Shown: piece by piece, positions 36,278 to 44,493 of the stretch | Numbering within the stretch: position 1 is the stretch's first letter | How the letters are laid out: every line of letters starts with the position of its first letter | From: Fictibacillus enclensis | GTDB taxonomy: Bacteria > Bacillota > Bacilli > Bacillales > Fictibacillaceae | Reading direction: 5' to 3' | Assembly: GCF_001457035.1 (NCBI RefSeq) | Contig: NZ_KQ758622.1 | Location: 55,597-119,596 of the forward strand | DNA length: 64,000 nucleotides | Program-made: the position numbers and the translations under genes | Notes under the pieces: generated by a model | The model's input: only the letters and a program-made list of their open reading frames with translations | Databases searched by the model: none | Told to the model about the DNA's origin: nothing

Positions 36278-37177
36278 TTAAACACTCGAATCGGGCATCG
36301 TCTTCGATTTAAGCTTCATATTTACAAACATGATACTAACCACGATAAACAACAACCCTACGACCAAATTCAGGGTAATACTTTCATGCAGCAAAAACGA
36401 ACTGCAAAGGATGGCGATGAGCGGAATCAGGAAGGTGAAGGACCCGACCTTGCTCGCTTCGCCCGAACCGACCAGCGTAAAGAAGGCCAGCCAGCCAAAA
36501 GCAATCACAAAGGTAGAAATGAAGAGTAGATTTACGATAAATGGAGTCTCCCATTTGATCATTGACCAACTTTCAAACCCGGTGCCCGCGCCTAACAGGA
36601 AGATTCCCCCGATAAGCAACTGTATGGTAACCATCCAAATAGCATCCACCCGGTCACCGGTCTTCTTCACATAAACAGTACCAAGTCCCCAGCCGATGGC
36701 GGAGCCAAGCGCTAGTATAATGCCGATTGCGGAAATGTCTCCTGTAAATCCGCTGGCGCTGATGATCGCCACACCTGCAAATCCGAGAAATAACCCGATA
36801 ATTTTTAAACCGTACATCGATTCCCCAAGCCAAATCCAGCAGAAGATCCCAAGCAGCACAGGCTCAACGAAAACTATGGCGGAGAATAAACCTGCCGGGG
36901 CGTACCCGAGGCCTAATGTCTGAAGTCCGTAAAAAAGGATGATGTTAAAAAAAGCGGAAATGAAATAAAAGTGCCACGTTTCTTTAAAACGAAGCTTCTT
37001 CAACCGTGGAAGTGCAAAGAGAAGTAAAATAAGGCCGCCCAAAATCGTTCTGATTCCTGCAAACAATAATGGAGGTGTGTAGTTAAGTGCCATCTTGGAT
37101 AATGGCCAATTGATCCCCCATAATATCACAAGGAATGTAAGCAGAAAGGCGGTTTGAACTCGTGAAAGTTGTTTCAT
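36278..37177 (-). CDS. EamA/DMT family transporter
   Basis: This 299-residue protein has ten membrane helices in two EamA repeats (VILWGINWPLSKMALNY at the start; LALGSAIGWGLGTVYVKK in the second). Conserved features include PPLLFAGIRTILGGLILLL and VEPVLLGIFCWIWLGE. It ends with a basic tail. Its function is probably efflux of an amino acid or other metabolite, which cannot be told from the sequence. GAGGAGG precedes the ATG on the minus strand. It is a single-gene unit. Confidence 0.85.
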   Translation of the reverse strand: MKQLSRVQTAFLLTFLVILWGINWPLSKMALNYTPPLLFAGIRTILGGLILLLFALPRLKKLRFKETWHFYFISAFFNIILFYGLQTLGLGYAPAGLFSAIVFVEPVLLGIFCWIWLGESMYGLKIIGLFLGFAGVAIISASGFTGDISAIGIILALGSAIGWGLGTVYVKKTGDRVDAIWMVTIQLLIGGIFLLGAGTGFESWSMIKWETPFIVNLLFISTFVIAFGWLAFFTLVGSGEASKVGSFTFLIPLIAILCSSFLLHESITLNLVVGLLFIVVSIMFVNMKLKSKTMPDSSV

Positions 37178-37267
37178 CGTTGTGCCTCCTCGACGTATAC
37201 GTAAAACATATTACGCCTATCAAAATAAATAACAAGTTAAATGCTCGATCCTCGATGGCCTTCAACA

Positions 37268-37312
37268 TTTCCCGAGAAATATCTACAGATTTTTCATGGA
37301 TATCGACAGAAT
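37268..37312. repeat. 21-bp periodic intergenic repeat, locus 2
   Basis: TTTCCCGAGAAATATCTACA (37268-37287) is identical to 22569-22588. ATATCTACAGATT (37279) and ATATCGACAGAATT (37300) repeat at a 21-base step. No gene is seen in this gap (37178-37396). Confidence 0.55.
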
Positions 37313-37313
37313 T

Positions 37314-37334
37314 AGAACAGGACCGTTCTGTTCT
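37314..37334. promoter_or_regulatory. AGAACAG palindrome
   Basis: AGAACAG-N7-CTGTTCT is a perfect 7-bp inverted repeat, 63 bases before the holin-like gene. The spacing does not fit the Bacillus LexA box. The binding protein is unknown. Confidence 0.4.
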
Positions 37335-37396
37335 GCCGTAAAGTTATCCGACATACATTAGTACAAATAGCAACGCATCAATAAGGAGGGCTAAGA

Positions 37397-37642
37397 ATGG
37401 ACATTATCAATGATTTTGCTCCGTATGTTGGGTTAGCCGTCATTTTGTATGCCATCCGTCAGACATCCAAGGTATCAAACCGCTATATCCCGATTGTGGC
37501 GATTGTGCTTGGTGTGCTGTATTCCTTCTGGGAATCAGGCGTATCGCCACATACGACATTGATCGGATTAAAGTACGCATTGCTTGGCATTGGAACAGTC
37601 GCCGGTGTAAAATATTTCATAGAGTCATCGGCTAAAAAATAA
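37397..37642 (+). CDS. Small holin-like membrane protein
   Basis: This 81-residue protein has two or three hydrophobic segments (FAPYVGLAVILYAIRQT, YIPIVAIVLGVLYSFWES, LKYALLGIGTVAGVKYF) and a short charged end. This looks like small phage-type holins of Gram-positive bacteria, but no lysin or other phage gene is nearby. AAGGAGGGC precedes the ATG. It may be a phage remnant or a host protein. A holin role is a guess from its shape. Confidence 0.55.
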   Translation: MDIINDFAPYVGLAVILYAIRQTSKVSNRYIPIVAIVLGVLYSFWESGVSPHTTLIGLKYALLGIGTVAGVKYFIESSAKK

Positions 37643-37661
37643 CATTCACGAAACCGCACAT

Positions 37662-37692
37662 AAGTCGCCGGGGATTTCCCTGCGGCTTTTTT
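37662..37692 (+). terminator. Terminator after the holin-like gene
   Basis: AAGTCGCCGGG pairs with CCCTGCGGCTT (37662-37688) with one mismatch and one wobble, followed by TTTTT. Confidence 0.75.
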
Positions 37693-37893
37693 ATATGTTG
37701 TGGGCAGCGTCGGGCTTCATCTCCTTTGTAAAATTTTTGCCGAAACAAGGAGAAGAGGCGAGGGTTTTCGAATTTAATACTATAGGTACTATCACCTAGA
37801 CAGAATTTGGGGATGAGGGTTATAAGGCTGAAAGTACGGGAATATCCAAAGTATGGTATGCCCGTGAGTAGCCGAATATGAAGGGGGATTCTA

Positions 37894-38871
37894 ATGAGTG
37901 TAAACAAAGCCAGGTATGACAGTTATCGTTCTGAACTTGATGCGGTAATTAAGAATATAGAGCACGTAATTGTAGGAAAGAAGCAGATTTCCGAGCTGAG
38001 TCTTGTTGCCCTGCTTGCCGGCGGGCATGTGCTGCTCGAAGACGTACCGGGTGTTGGTAAGACGATGATGGTGCGTGCGATCGCAAAATCCCTCGGCCTT
38101 CAGTTTAACCGGATTCAGTTTACCCCGGATCTGTTGCCTTCTGATATTACTGGTGTTTCTATCTTTAATCAAAAAGAAATGAATTTTGAATTTCGGCCCG
38201 GCCCGTTGATGGGCAATGTGGTTCTGGCCGATGAAATCAACCGTACCTCACCAAAGACACAGTCCGCCTTGCTTGAGTCCATGGAAGAAAAAAGCGTAAC
38301 CATTGATGGCCACACTCATATCCTTCCCAACCCTTTTTTTGTTATGGCTACCCAGAACCCGATTGAATATGAAGGAACCTATCCGCTTCCTGAAGCCCAA
38401 TTGGACCGTTTTCTCCTGAAGCTCAACATGGGCTATCCCACTCCAGACGAAGAAATGTCCATACTCAACCTGATGATTCATGACCATCCCATTGATAACC
38501 TGAAGCCCGTTGTTACATCCGGGCAGCTGCAGGAGATGAAACAAAAAGTAACGGAAGTCTATGTGGACGACACCGTTAAAAAATACATTATTGATCTTGT
38601 CAATCGTACACGGAACCACCGCTCCATTTACCTCGGAGCAAGCCCGCGCGGATCGCTTGCGCTCATGAAGGCTTCCCAGGCGCTGGCGTTTATTATGGAC
38701 CGCGATTTTGTGGTGCCGGACGATGTGAAATATCTCGCACCATACGTACTGACCCACCGGATCCTTTTAAAACCGGAAGCGCGGTTTGAAGGGGAGTCAG
38801 CAGAGTCTGTCGTTATCGAACTCTTAAACCGTGTTCCTGTACCGATTCAGAAAGGTCATCATGCCAGATGA
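37894..38871 (+). CDS. MoxR family AAA+ ATPase
   Basis: This 325-residue AAA+ protein of the MoxR group has Walker A (LLEDVPGVGKTMM near residue 50), Walker B (NVVLADEINRTSP near residue 115), sensor 1 (FVMATQNPIEYEGTYPLPEAQLDRF) and the C-terminal lid (LGASPRGSLALMKASQALAF). MoxR proteins work as chaperones with vWA or DUF58 partners. The next gene is a DUF58 protein overlapping by 4 bases, and a transglutaminase follows, the same order as yeaC-yeaD-yebA in B. subtilis. AAGGGGG precedes the ATG. Confidence 0.93.
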   Translation: MSVNKARYDSYRSELDAVIKNIEHVIVGKKQISELSLVALLAGGHVLLEDVPGVGKTMMVRAIAKSLGLQFNRIQFTPDLLPSDITGVSIFNQKEMNFEFRPGPLMGNVVLADEINRTSPKTQSALLESMEEKSVTIDGHTHILPNPFFVMATQNPIEYEGTYPLPEAQLDRFLLKLNMGYPTPDEEMSILNLMIHDHPIDNLKPVVTSGQLQEMKQKVTEVYVDDTVKKYIIDLVNRTRNHRSIYLGASPRGSLALMKASQALAFIMDRDFVVPDDVKYLAPYVLTHRILLKPEARFEGESAESVVIELLNRVPVPIQKGHHAR

Positions 38872-40139
38872 AACGATTAACATGGAAACTGGGCAGCAAG
38901 TACAAGACTCTACTTGGTCTGACCGGCATCATGATCCTGCTTGGACTGCTTTTTTCATACGCCATGTTCCAGGGAGGATTTGTAAGCTGGTTTCTGTTTT
39001 ACAGCATGCTTCCGTTTGTGGCGTATACCATTACCATGGTATTCTATCCGCTTCATAAAATTGAAATCACCCGGACACTGAATAAAGATCTTATGATGGC
39101 GGGTGAGGAACTGGTGGTCACGATTGAACTGAAACGCAAGACGCCATTTCCGTTGTTCTATCTGATCATTCATGATGAAATTCCCGCCCCTTTATATAAT
39201 GAAGCCCTGCATGACGGGGAGGAGGACCAGATTCATTCCCGCGTGCTGTTTTTTCCGTTGTTTAAAAAGAAGCTGGTCTATCTATACCGAATTAAGCCGG
39301 TACCAAGAGGCATATTTGAGCTGAACAGCATTTCGCTCCGGACCGGGGATGTTTTCGGTTTTGTTCAAAAGGAAATCAAGGTCCATCTTAGCGACCGGGT
39401 TTTTATCTATCCGCGCTACCAGGAAATTGAGCATCTGGAGATAGATAGACACCTCCAAAACGGGGTTCAAAAGTCAGGGAGAAATTCAATGACCGATTAT
39501 ACGTCAAGCGTGAGCGTAAGGGATTATGTGCAAGGTGACCGTCTGTCCTGGCTGCATTGGAAGGCAAGTGCACGCTCCAATAAATTGGTCACAAAAGTGT
39601 TTGAACACCAGCGCAACAACGATTATGTCATCGTGCTCGATCAGTCCGTGCCGAGCTATAAAAATAACGACTCTCTATTTGAAAAGGCGGTGTCGTTTAC
39701 TGCCTCCATCACCCACTATTCGGTGCAAAAAGGAGCATCACTCGGCCTTCACAGCAGCCGCAGCAAGCAGAGGGTGCCGATGAATACCGGTACTGACCAT
39801 GAATGGCGGATTTTTCATGAGCTGGCAGGGATCCAGCCCCATCTTGTGGAGCCTTTTTACGAATGGCTCCGGCGCGAGTTTAAGGATGGCCGGCTGGAGA
39901 GCCGGACGGTTGTGGTCATCTCTCCGCTGCTGGATGATGTGATGATGAAGACACTGGAATTGGTTTCGGCCCGCCAGGCGAATGTGATTTTCTTTTACAT
40001 GTCACCGAATGACAGACTTCATCCGCAGGAATTAACCTATATTCACCGGTTAAACAATGGTTTAATTCCGACCACAGCCATTTATGGGCCTTACTTCAAT
40101 GAGGCGTTAAAGGCAGGTGCAAATCGTGCAAGCATTTAA
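38868..40139 (+). CDS. DUF58 domain membrane protein
   Basis: This 423-residue protein has two N-terminal membrane helices (about residues 12-52) and a DUF58 domain (TSSVSVRDYVQGDRLSWLHWKASARSNKL near residue 205), followed by a vWA-like fold (DYVIVLDQS, VVVISPLLDD). Its start overlaps the MoxR stop (ATGA), so translation is coupled. By analogy with MoxR operons it is the ATPase's client or partner at the membrane. The precise task is unknown. Confidence 0.88.
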   Translation: MKRLTWKLGSKYKTLLGLTGIMILLGLLFSYAMFQGGFVSWFLFYSMLPFVAYTITMVFYPLHKIEITRTLNKDLMMAGEELVVTIELKRKTPFPLFYLIIHDEIPAPLYNEALHDGEEDQIHSRVLFFPLFKKKLVYLYRIKPVPRGIFELNSISLRTGDVFGFVQKEIKVHLSDRVFIYPRYQEIEHLEIDRHLQNGVQKSGRNSMTDYTSSVSVRDYVQGDRLSWLHWKASARSNKLVTKVFEHQRNNDYVIVLDQSVPSYKNNDSLFEKAVSFTASITHYSVQKGASLGLHSSRSKQRVPMNTGTDHEWRIFHELAGIQPHLVEPFYEWLRREFKDGRLESRTVVVISPLLDDVMMKTLELVSARQANVIFFYMSPNDRLHPQELTYIHRLNNGLIPTTAIYGPYFNEALKAGANRASI

Positions 40140-42312
40140 AGAAAAACGGCCGCCCGCGCTTTATTCTCTTGTGCTTTATTTTCTCGGTTTCATGCTGCTG
40201 TGGGAGTGGCTCCGGCCGCTGAACCAGATTTCATCAACTGAAGACACCCACGTCTTTGTGGTGTTTACGGCGTTTTTGTTTTTGATCACCTATTTTCAAT
40301 TGCCGTTGTGGATCTCATTTCCCATTAAATTCGTTGCCCTTTTGTATGCACTTCATTCTCTCTACTATCCGGATCTGTTTCTTTCCTTTCAATGGGTTCC
40401 ACATCTGCTGGGAGATATCCAGGCCAACATGGCGATGATCTGGAGCCGGAGCTGGACCGAATTGTCCTCGATCACACGGTCACTGCTGTTCCTCGTTTTG
40501 CTTTGGCTTGTAAGCTATCTGATGAATTACTGGCTCATGCAGACAAAGCGGATTTTTTTGTTTTTGTTCATGACCGTTTTTTACATTACCGTTCTTGATA
40601 CGTTCACTCCGTATGATGCGAAGGTGGCAATTGTCCGGACCGTATTTATCGGACTTATTCTCGTCGGAATTCTCCGGATCATGAAGATTGTGGAGAAAGA
40701 AGGCTTTTCCCTGATGAAAGGCCGGTTTCCGGTGATGTGGATGGTGCCGCTGACAGTAGTGATCGCTCTGTCGTCCACATTGGGGCTGCTCGCTCCAAAA
40801 GCGTCTCCGCAATGGCCGGATCCTGTACCATTTCTTTCTGCGTTGAACAACTCGGATGAGGACATTCCGGGAAATGGCAACTCGTTTGGCCGGATCGGCT
40901 ACGGCACCAACGACAGCCGGCTCGGCGGTCCATTCAAGTTTAATTATGATGAAGTGTTTACGGCAAAGGTGAAAGAGCGCCATTATTGGCGGGTGGAGAC
41001 GAAGGATATGTATACCGGAAAAGGATGGGAGAGTTCCGAGCGGGATGAACCGCTGTTTCTGAACCGGGACCATGTGGAATACAACGCATTGGGCTCTAAC
41101 CTGATTGAACCGGGCGGGGCGGAAATGGAAAAGCAAAAAGCCTCCATTAAAATGACCAAACGGTATCCGTTTATTGTTTCCCCCGGGGTGATTACTTCGC
41201 TCCGTGCAAGGGAAGATGTGAATTTTCTGATGCATCCCCAAACCGGAAAAATCAATACGTTCAGCCAGAACCGTTCGACCGAACTGAAAAGCTATCAGAT
41301 GGATTATGAACTGCCGCAGTATGACGAAAAAAGGCTGCGCGAAAGCGGGGGAGATTACCCGAGATATGTTTCCGGCCTTTACCTCCAGCTGCCGGCAGAA
41401 CTGCCAAAACGAGTAAAGAAGCTGGCTGCCAAGGTGACCAGTAAACTCGACAATCCGTACGACAAGGCAAAAGCTGTGGAAAATTATTTTGCCCTCAATA
41501 ACTTTGGCTACGATACGGTAAACGTGCGGGCTCCAAAAAGAGATGAGGATTACGTTGACCAATTTTTGTTCAAAGCGCAAAAGGGGTACTGCGATAACTT
41601 TTCTTCCGCTATGGTGGTAATGCTGCGGTCCGTCGGCATTCCGGCCCGCTGGGTGAAAGGATTTACGTACGGTGAATACCAGGAAACGAACAAAGATTAC
41701 AAAACCTACAAAATCACTAATGCCAATGCCCACTCCTGGCCCGAAGTATATTTTTCAGGAGTAGGCTGGGTCCCATTTGAACCGACACGCGGTTTTTCCA
41801 ACCCGAGTTCTTTTGAAGAGGAAATTCAAAGCGCTGCCGCTCCTGCTGCTCCTGCAGTTCCAAAAGACAAGAAAAAGAACGAGATGAAACCGGAACAAAA
41901 AGAGCGGGGTTCGGATAAAGCGGCAAAGAAAAGCGATTCCGGCGTGAACATCGCCGGTTTTGTGACGCTGTTCCTTGTGTTGGCCGCTGTGCTGATCGTT
42001 GCTTTGTTCCGTAAAAAATGGCTGAGACAGTATTACATCTGGAAGTTCCGACGGCAAAAAGGCACGGGAACTTTTGCGCAAGCCTATCACCGTCTTTTGT
42101 ATCTGACTCAGCTGTACGGCTTAAAGCGCGACCCGGCTTTCACCCTGAGGGAATATGCCGCCTATGTTGACCGTTCTCTTGATACGAAAGATATGAAAGT
42201 CCTGACATCTGCGTATGAATCGCTGCAATACGGAAGACGGGACAGCACGGATTACTGGAACGATACGAACCGAAAATTGTGGGAAAATTTAATTAAAAGG
42301 CTGCGGGGTTGA
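40117..42312 (+). CDS. Transglutaminase-like membrane protein (YebA type)
   Basis: This 731-residue protein has five or six N-terminal membrane helices (about residues 15-220), an external transglutaminase core, a last membrane helix (about 610-630) and a cytoplasmic DUF4129-like tail. The catalytic triad is visible: Cys in QKGYCDNFSSAMVVMLRSVGIPARWVKG, His in NAHSWPEVYF, and Asp or Glu in the following strand. GTG 40117 or 40126 may be the start; both lie inside the end of the DUF58 gene, which points to coupling. The MoxR-DUF58-transglutaminase set is common and may process cell-wall or surface proteins. Confidence 0.88.
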   Translation: MQIVQAFKEKRPPALYSLVLYFLGFMLLWEWLRPLNQISSTEDTHVFVVFTAFLFLITYFQLPLWISFPIKFVALLYALHSLYYPDLFLSFQWVPHLLGDIQANMAMIWSRSWTELSSITRSLLFLVLLWLVSYLMNYWLMQTKRIFLFLFMTVFYITVLDTFTPYDAKVAIVRTVFIGLILVGILRIMKIVEKEGFSLMKGRFPVMWMVPLTVVIALSSTLGLLAPKASPQWPDPVPFLSALNNSDEDIPGNGNSFGRIGYGTNDSRLGGPFKFNYDEVFTAKVKERHYWRVETKDMYTGKGWESSERDEPLFLNRDHVEYNALGSNLIEPGGAEMEKQKASIKMTKRYPFIVSPGVITSLRAREDVNFLMHPQTGKINTFSQNRSTELKSYQMDYELPQYDEKRLRESGGDYPRYVSGLYLQLPAELPKRVKKLAAKVTSKLDNPYDKAKAVENYFALNNFGYDTVNVRAPKRDEDYVDQFLFKAQKGYCDNFSSAMVVMLRSVGIPARWVKGFTYGEYQETNKDYKTYKITNANAHSWPEVYFSGVGWVPFEPTRGFSNPSSFEEEIQSAAAPAAPAVPKDKKKNEMKPEQKERGSDKAAKKSDSGVNIAGFVTLFLVLAAVLIVALFRKKWLRQYYIWKFRRQKGTGTFAQAYHRLLYLTQLYGLKRDPAFTLREYAAYVDRSLDTKDMKVLTSAYESLQYGRRDSTDYWNDTNRKLWENLIKRLRG

Positions 42313-42337
42313 CCGCCTGACAAGCCATTGTTAGAAT
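42309..42337 (+). promoter_or_regulatory. Promoter of guaA
   Basis: TTGACC (42309-42314) and TAGAAT (42332-42337) are separated by 17 bases. The -35 box overlaps the stop codon of the preceding gene. Transcription would start about 25 bases before the riboswitch aptamer. Confidence 0.7.
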
Positions 42338-42365
42338 GTGCTTAAGATATTATGCCGTATATATG

Positions 42366-42448
42366 ATTCACCTTCGTATATCCTCGATAATAAGGATCGA
42401 GAGTCTCTACCGGGCCGCCGTAAATGGCCTGACTATGAAGGCAGGGTT
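42366..42448 (+). ncRNA. Purine riboswitch (guanine type) before guaA
   Basis: The aptamer is complete: P1 arms CCTTCGTA (42371) and TATGAAGG (near 42434), P2 with CTCGAT and ATCGAG, the conserved GTCTCTACC joint, and P3 with loop CCGTAAATGG. The specificity base in GACTATG is C, which indicates guanine or hypoxanthine rather than adenine. A long terminator hairpin follows at 42462-42520, so ligand binding should switch guaA off. Confidence 0.92.
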
Positions 42449-42461
42449 CTTGATGTATAAG

Positions 42462-42520
42462 CCGGAATTCTGCCTTTGTTTTTTTTGTTGAAAAAACAGA
42501 GTCGGGATTCCGGTTTTTTT
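42462..42520 (+). terminator. Riboswitch-controlled terminator before guaA
   Basis: CCGGAATTC (42462) pairs with GGATTCCGG (about 42505-42513), and TGTTTTTT pairs with AAAAAACA further in, followed by seven T. It is the expression platform of the riboswitch. The guaA ribosome site lies about 60 bases beyond. Confidence 0.8.
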
Positions 42521-42589
42521 ATAGGCAAAAGGATATACGGGGGTAAATATTGCAAATACTACGGAAAGATCAATAGATGGGGTGACAGA

Positions 42590-44128
42590 ATGAATTTAGC
42601 CAATGAGATGATTGTCGTTTTAGATTTTGGGGGCCAATACAATCAGCTGATCGCAAGACGTATTCGTGATCTTGGCGTATACAGCGAACTGCTTCCGCAC
42701 ACAACTACAGCAGAAGAAATCAAAAAGCTGAATCCGAAGGGAATCATTTTCTCCGGCGGACCGAACAGCGTTTATGCAGAAAACTCGCCTTCCGCGGATG
42801 AAGCGATTTTTGACCTGGGAATTCCGGTACTCGGAATTTGCTACGGCATGCAGCTGATGAGCCACCACTTTGGCGGAAAAGTTGAACGCGCCAATCACCG
42901 TGAGTACGGAAAAGCAGAAATTACGATTGTGAACCAGTCCAAACTGTATCAGGACCTTCCGGAACAGCAGGTCGTGTGGATGAGCCACAGTGACCTTGTT
43001 CTTGCGCCACCGCAAGGATTCGTTACTGATGTAACAAGCGTTTCTTGCCCGGTTGCCGGGATGAGCGATGTTTCCCGCCATTTGTATGGCGTGCAGTTCC
43101 ACCCGGAAGTGCGCCACAGCGAATACGGCAACGAACTGCTCCGCAACTTCATCTTCTCGATCTGTGAGTGCGAAGGTAACTGGACGATGGAAAACTGGAT
43201 TGAGGACGAGCTTCAAAAAATTCGTGAACAGGTTGGCGACAAGCGTGTTCTCTGTGCGCTTTCCGGCGGTGTGGATTCTTCCGTTGTTGCGGTATTGATT
43301 CATAAAGCAATCGGCGACCAGCTGACTTGTATTTTTGTGGATCACGGACTTCTTCGAAAAGGAGAAGCCGACAGTGTGATGAAAACGTTCAGTGAAGGTT
43401 TCCACATGAACGTCATCAAGGTCGATGCCAAGGACCGTTTCCTGGGCAAGCTGAAAGGTGTTTCCGACCCTGAGAAAAAACGTAAAATCATTGGTAATGA
43501 ATTCATTTATGTATTTGATGAAGAAGCAAGCAAACTTAAAGGTGTCGACTATCTTGCCCAAGGAACGCTTTACACCGATATCGTGGAAAGCGGAACAGCT
43601 ACAGCACAAACGATCAAGTCTCACCACAATGTTGGCGGGCTTCCTGAAGATATGCAATTTACATTGATCGAACCATTGAATACCCTCTTTAAAGACGAAG
43701 TCCGCAAAGTAGGAACAGAGCTTGGAATTCCTGATGCGATTGTTTGGCGCCAGCCATTCCCAGGACCTGGTCTTGGCATCCGTGTTCTTGGTGAAATAAC
43801 GGATGAGAAGCTTGAAATCGTGCGTGAATCCGATTTTATTTTGCGTGACGAGATCGCCAAAGCAGGTCTTGAGCGTGATGTATGGCAGTACTTTACTGTT
43901 CTTCCGGACATTCGCAGCGTAGGCGTTATGGGTGATATGAGAACGTACGATTACACGATCGGTATCCGTGCCGTTACATCCGTTGACGGAATGACGTCCG
44001 ATTGGGCGCGTATTCCGTATGAAGTGCTAGAGAAAATTTCCACACGCATTGTGAACGAAGTAGACCACATCAACCGCGTGGTGTATGACATTACGTCCAA
44101 GCCACCGGCAACAATCGAGTGGGAATAA
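42590..44128 (+). CDS. guaA: GMP synthase (glutamine-hydrolysing)
   Basis: This 512-residue enzyme makes GMP from XMP, ATP and glutamine. The N-terminal class I glutaminase domain has the catalytic Cys in GICYGMQLM and the His and Glu in [14 protein letters not shown]. The ATP-pyrophosphatase domain has the PP-loop LSGGVDSSV. The C-terminal dimerisation domain ends [11 protein letters not shown], as in all GuaA. The frame is open up to 42476, but that runs through the terminator. ATG 42590 with GGGGTGA upstream is the true start. It is controlled by the guanine riboswitch just before it. Confidence 0.97.
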   Translation: MNLANEMIVVLDFGGQYNQLIARRIRDLGVYSELLPHTTTAEEIKKLNPKGIIFSGGPNSVYAENSPSADEAIFDLGIPVLGICYGMQLMSHHFGGKVERANHREYGKAEITIVNQSKLYQDLPEQQVVWMSHSDLVLAPPQGFVTDVTSVSCPVAGMSDVSRHLYGVQFHPEVRHSEYGNELLRNFIFSICECEGNWTMENWIEDELQKIREQVGDKRVLCALSGGVDSSVVAVLIHKAIGDQLTCIFVDHGLLRKGEADSVMKTFSEGFHMNVIKVDAKDRFLGKLKGVSDPEKKRKIIGNEFIYVFDEEASKLKGVDYLAQGTLYTDIVESGTATAQTIKSHHNVGGLPEDMQFTLIEPLNTLFKDEVRKVGTELGIPDAIVWRQPFPGPGLGIRVLGEITDEKLEIVRESDFILRDEIAKAGLERDVWQYFTVLPDIRSVGVMGDMRTYDYTIGIRAVTSVDGMTSDWARIPYEVLEKISTRIVNEVDHINRVVYDITSKPPATIEWE

Positions 44129-44180
44129 CAGCAAAATACGAACGTTAGATAATATTACCAGAAAAATATTCGGAAATAGA

Positions 44181-44209
44181 TTGACGAAACGTGTAGCAAT
44201 TTGTATAAT
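44181..44209 (+). promoter_or_regulatory. Promoter of pbuG
   Basis: TTGACG (44181-44186) and a perfect TATAAT (44204-44209) are 17 bases apart, about 70 bases before the riboswitch aptamer. Confidence 0.85.
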
Positions 44210-44276
44210 TTCCATGTATACAGTATAAAAGTCACAGGATCAAAGCTTTTGACCGCTTTAACCGTGAGTGCTTAAG

Positions 44277-44352
44277 TCATTCGTATAAATTTGGGAATAT
44301 GGCCCAAAAGTTTCTACCAGGCTGCCGTAAATGGCCTGACTACGAAGGTACA
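44277..44352 (+). ncRNA. Purine riboswitch (guanine type) before pbuG
   Basis: The conserved aptamer parts are present: ATTCGTATAA in P1, P2 with TTTGGG and CCCAAA, GTTTCTACCAGGC, loop 3 CCGTAAATGGCC, and GACTACGAAG closing P1. The C in GACTAC indicates guanine or hypoxanthine. A terminator at 44424-44459 forms the switch. Confidence 0.93.
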
Positions 44353-44423
44353 TGGAATTGTATATGTGATTTGCAGCAGCTGCAGCAGATTTATCATATC
44401 TTTTTCCGTTCCCTTTGTATGTT

Positions 44424-44459
44424 AGCTCAAGGCAGAAATAAACGCCTTGAGCTTTTTTT
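44424..44459 (+). terminator. Riboswitch-controlled terminator before pbuG
   Basis: AGCTCAAGGC (44424-44433) pairs perfectly with GCCTTGAGCT (44444-44453), followed by seven T. Confidence 0.88.
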
Positions 44460-44493
44460 GTTTTTTCATATTAGAGAAATCAGGGGGATGAAC

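Noticed and set aside
37314..37334. LexA (SOS) box
   Set aside because: Bacillus LexA sites have GAAC-N4-GTTC; here the half-sites are 6 bases apart.
37397..37642. Prophage
   Set aside because: Only one holin-like gene is present, with no other phage genes or attachment sites around it.
40480..41733. Minus-strand frame of 417 codons
   Set aside because: It is a shadow of the transglutaminase gene, with no family motifs and no ribosome site; the plus strand has clear motifs.
42476..42589. Longer guaA start upstream of 42590
   Set aside because: The extension runs through the riboswitch terminator, and the first residues do not match GuaA. ATG 42590 has a good ribosome site.
42620..43657. 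Minus-strand frame of 345 codons inside guaA
   Set aside because: It lies opposite conserved guaA and has no protein features.
42366..44352. Adenine specificity of the purine riboswitches
   Set aside because: Both have C, not U, at the specificity position (GACTAT and GACTAC).
44299..44493. Longer pbuG start within the riboswitch
   Set aside because: The frame happens to be open through the aptamer and terminator, and the family N-terminus begins at MKNYFNFDKHG.
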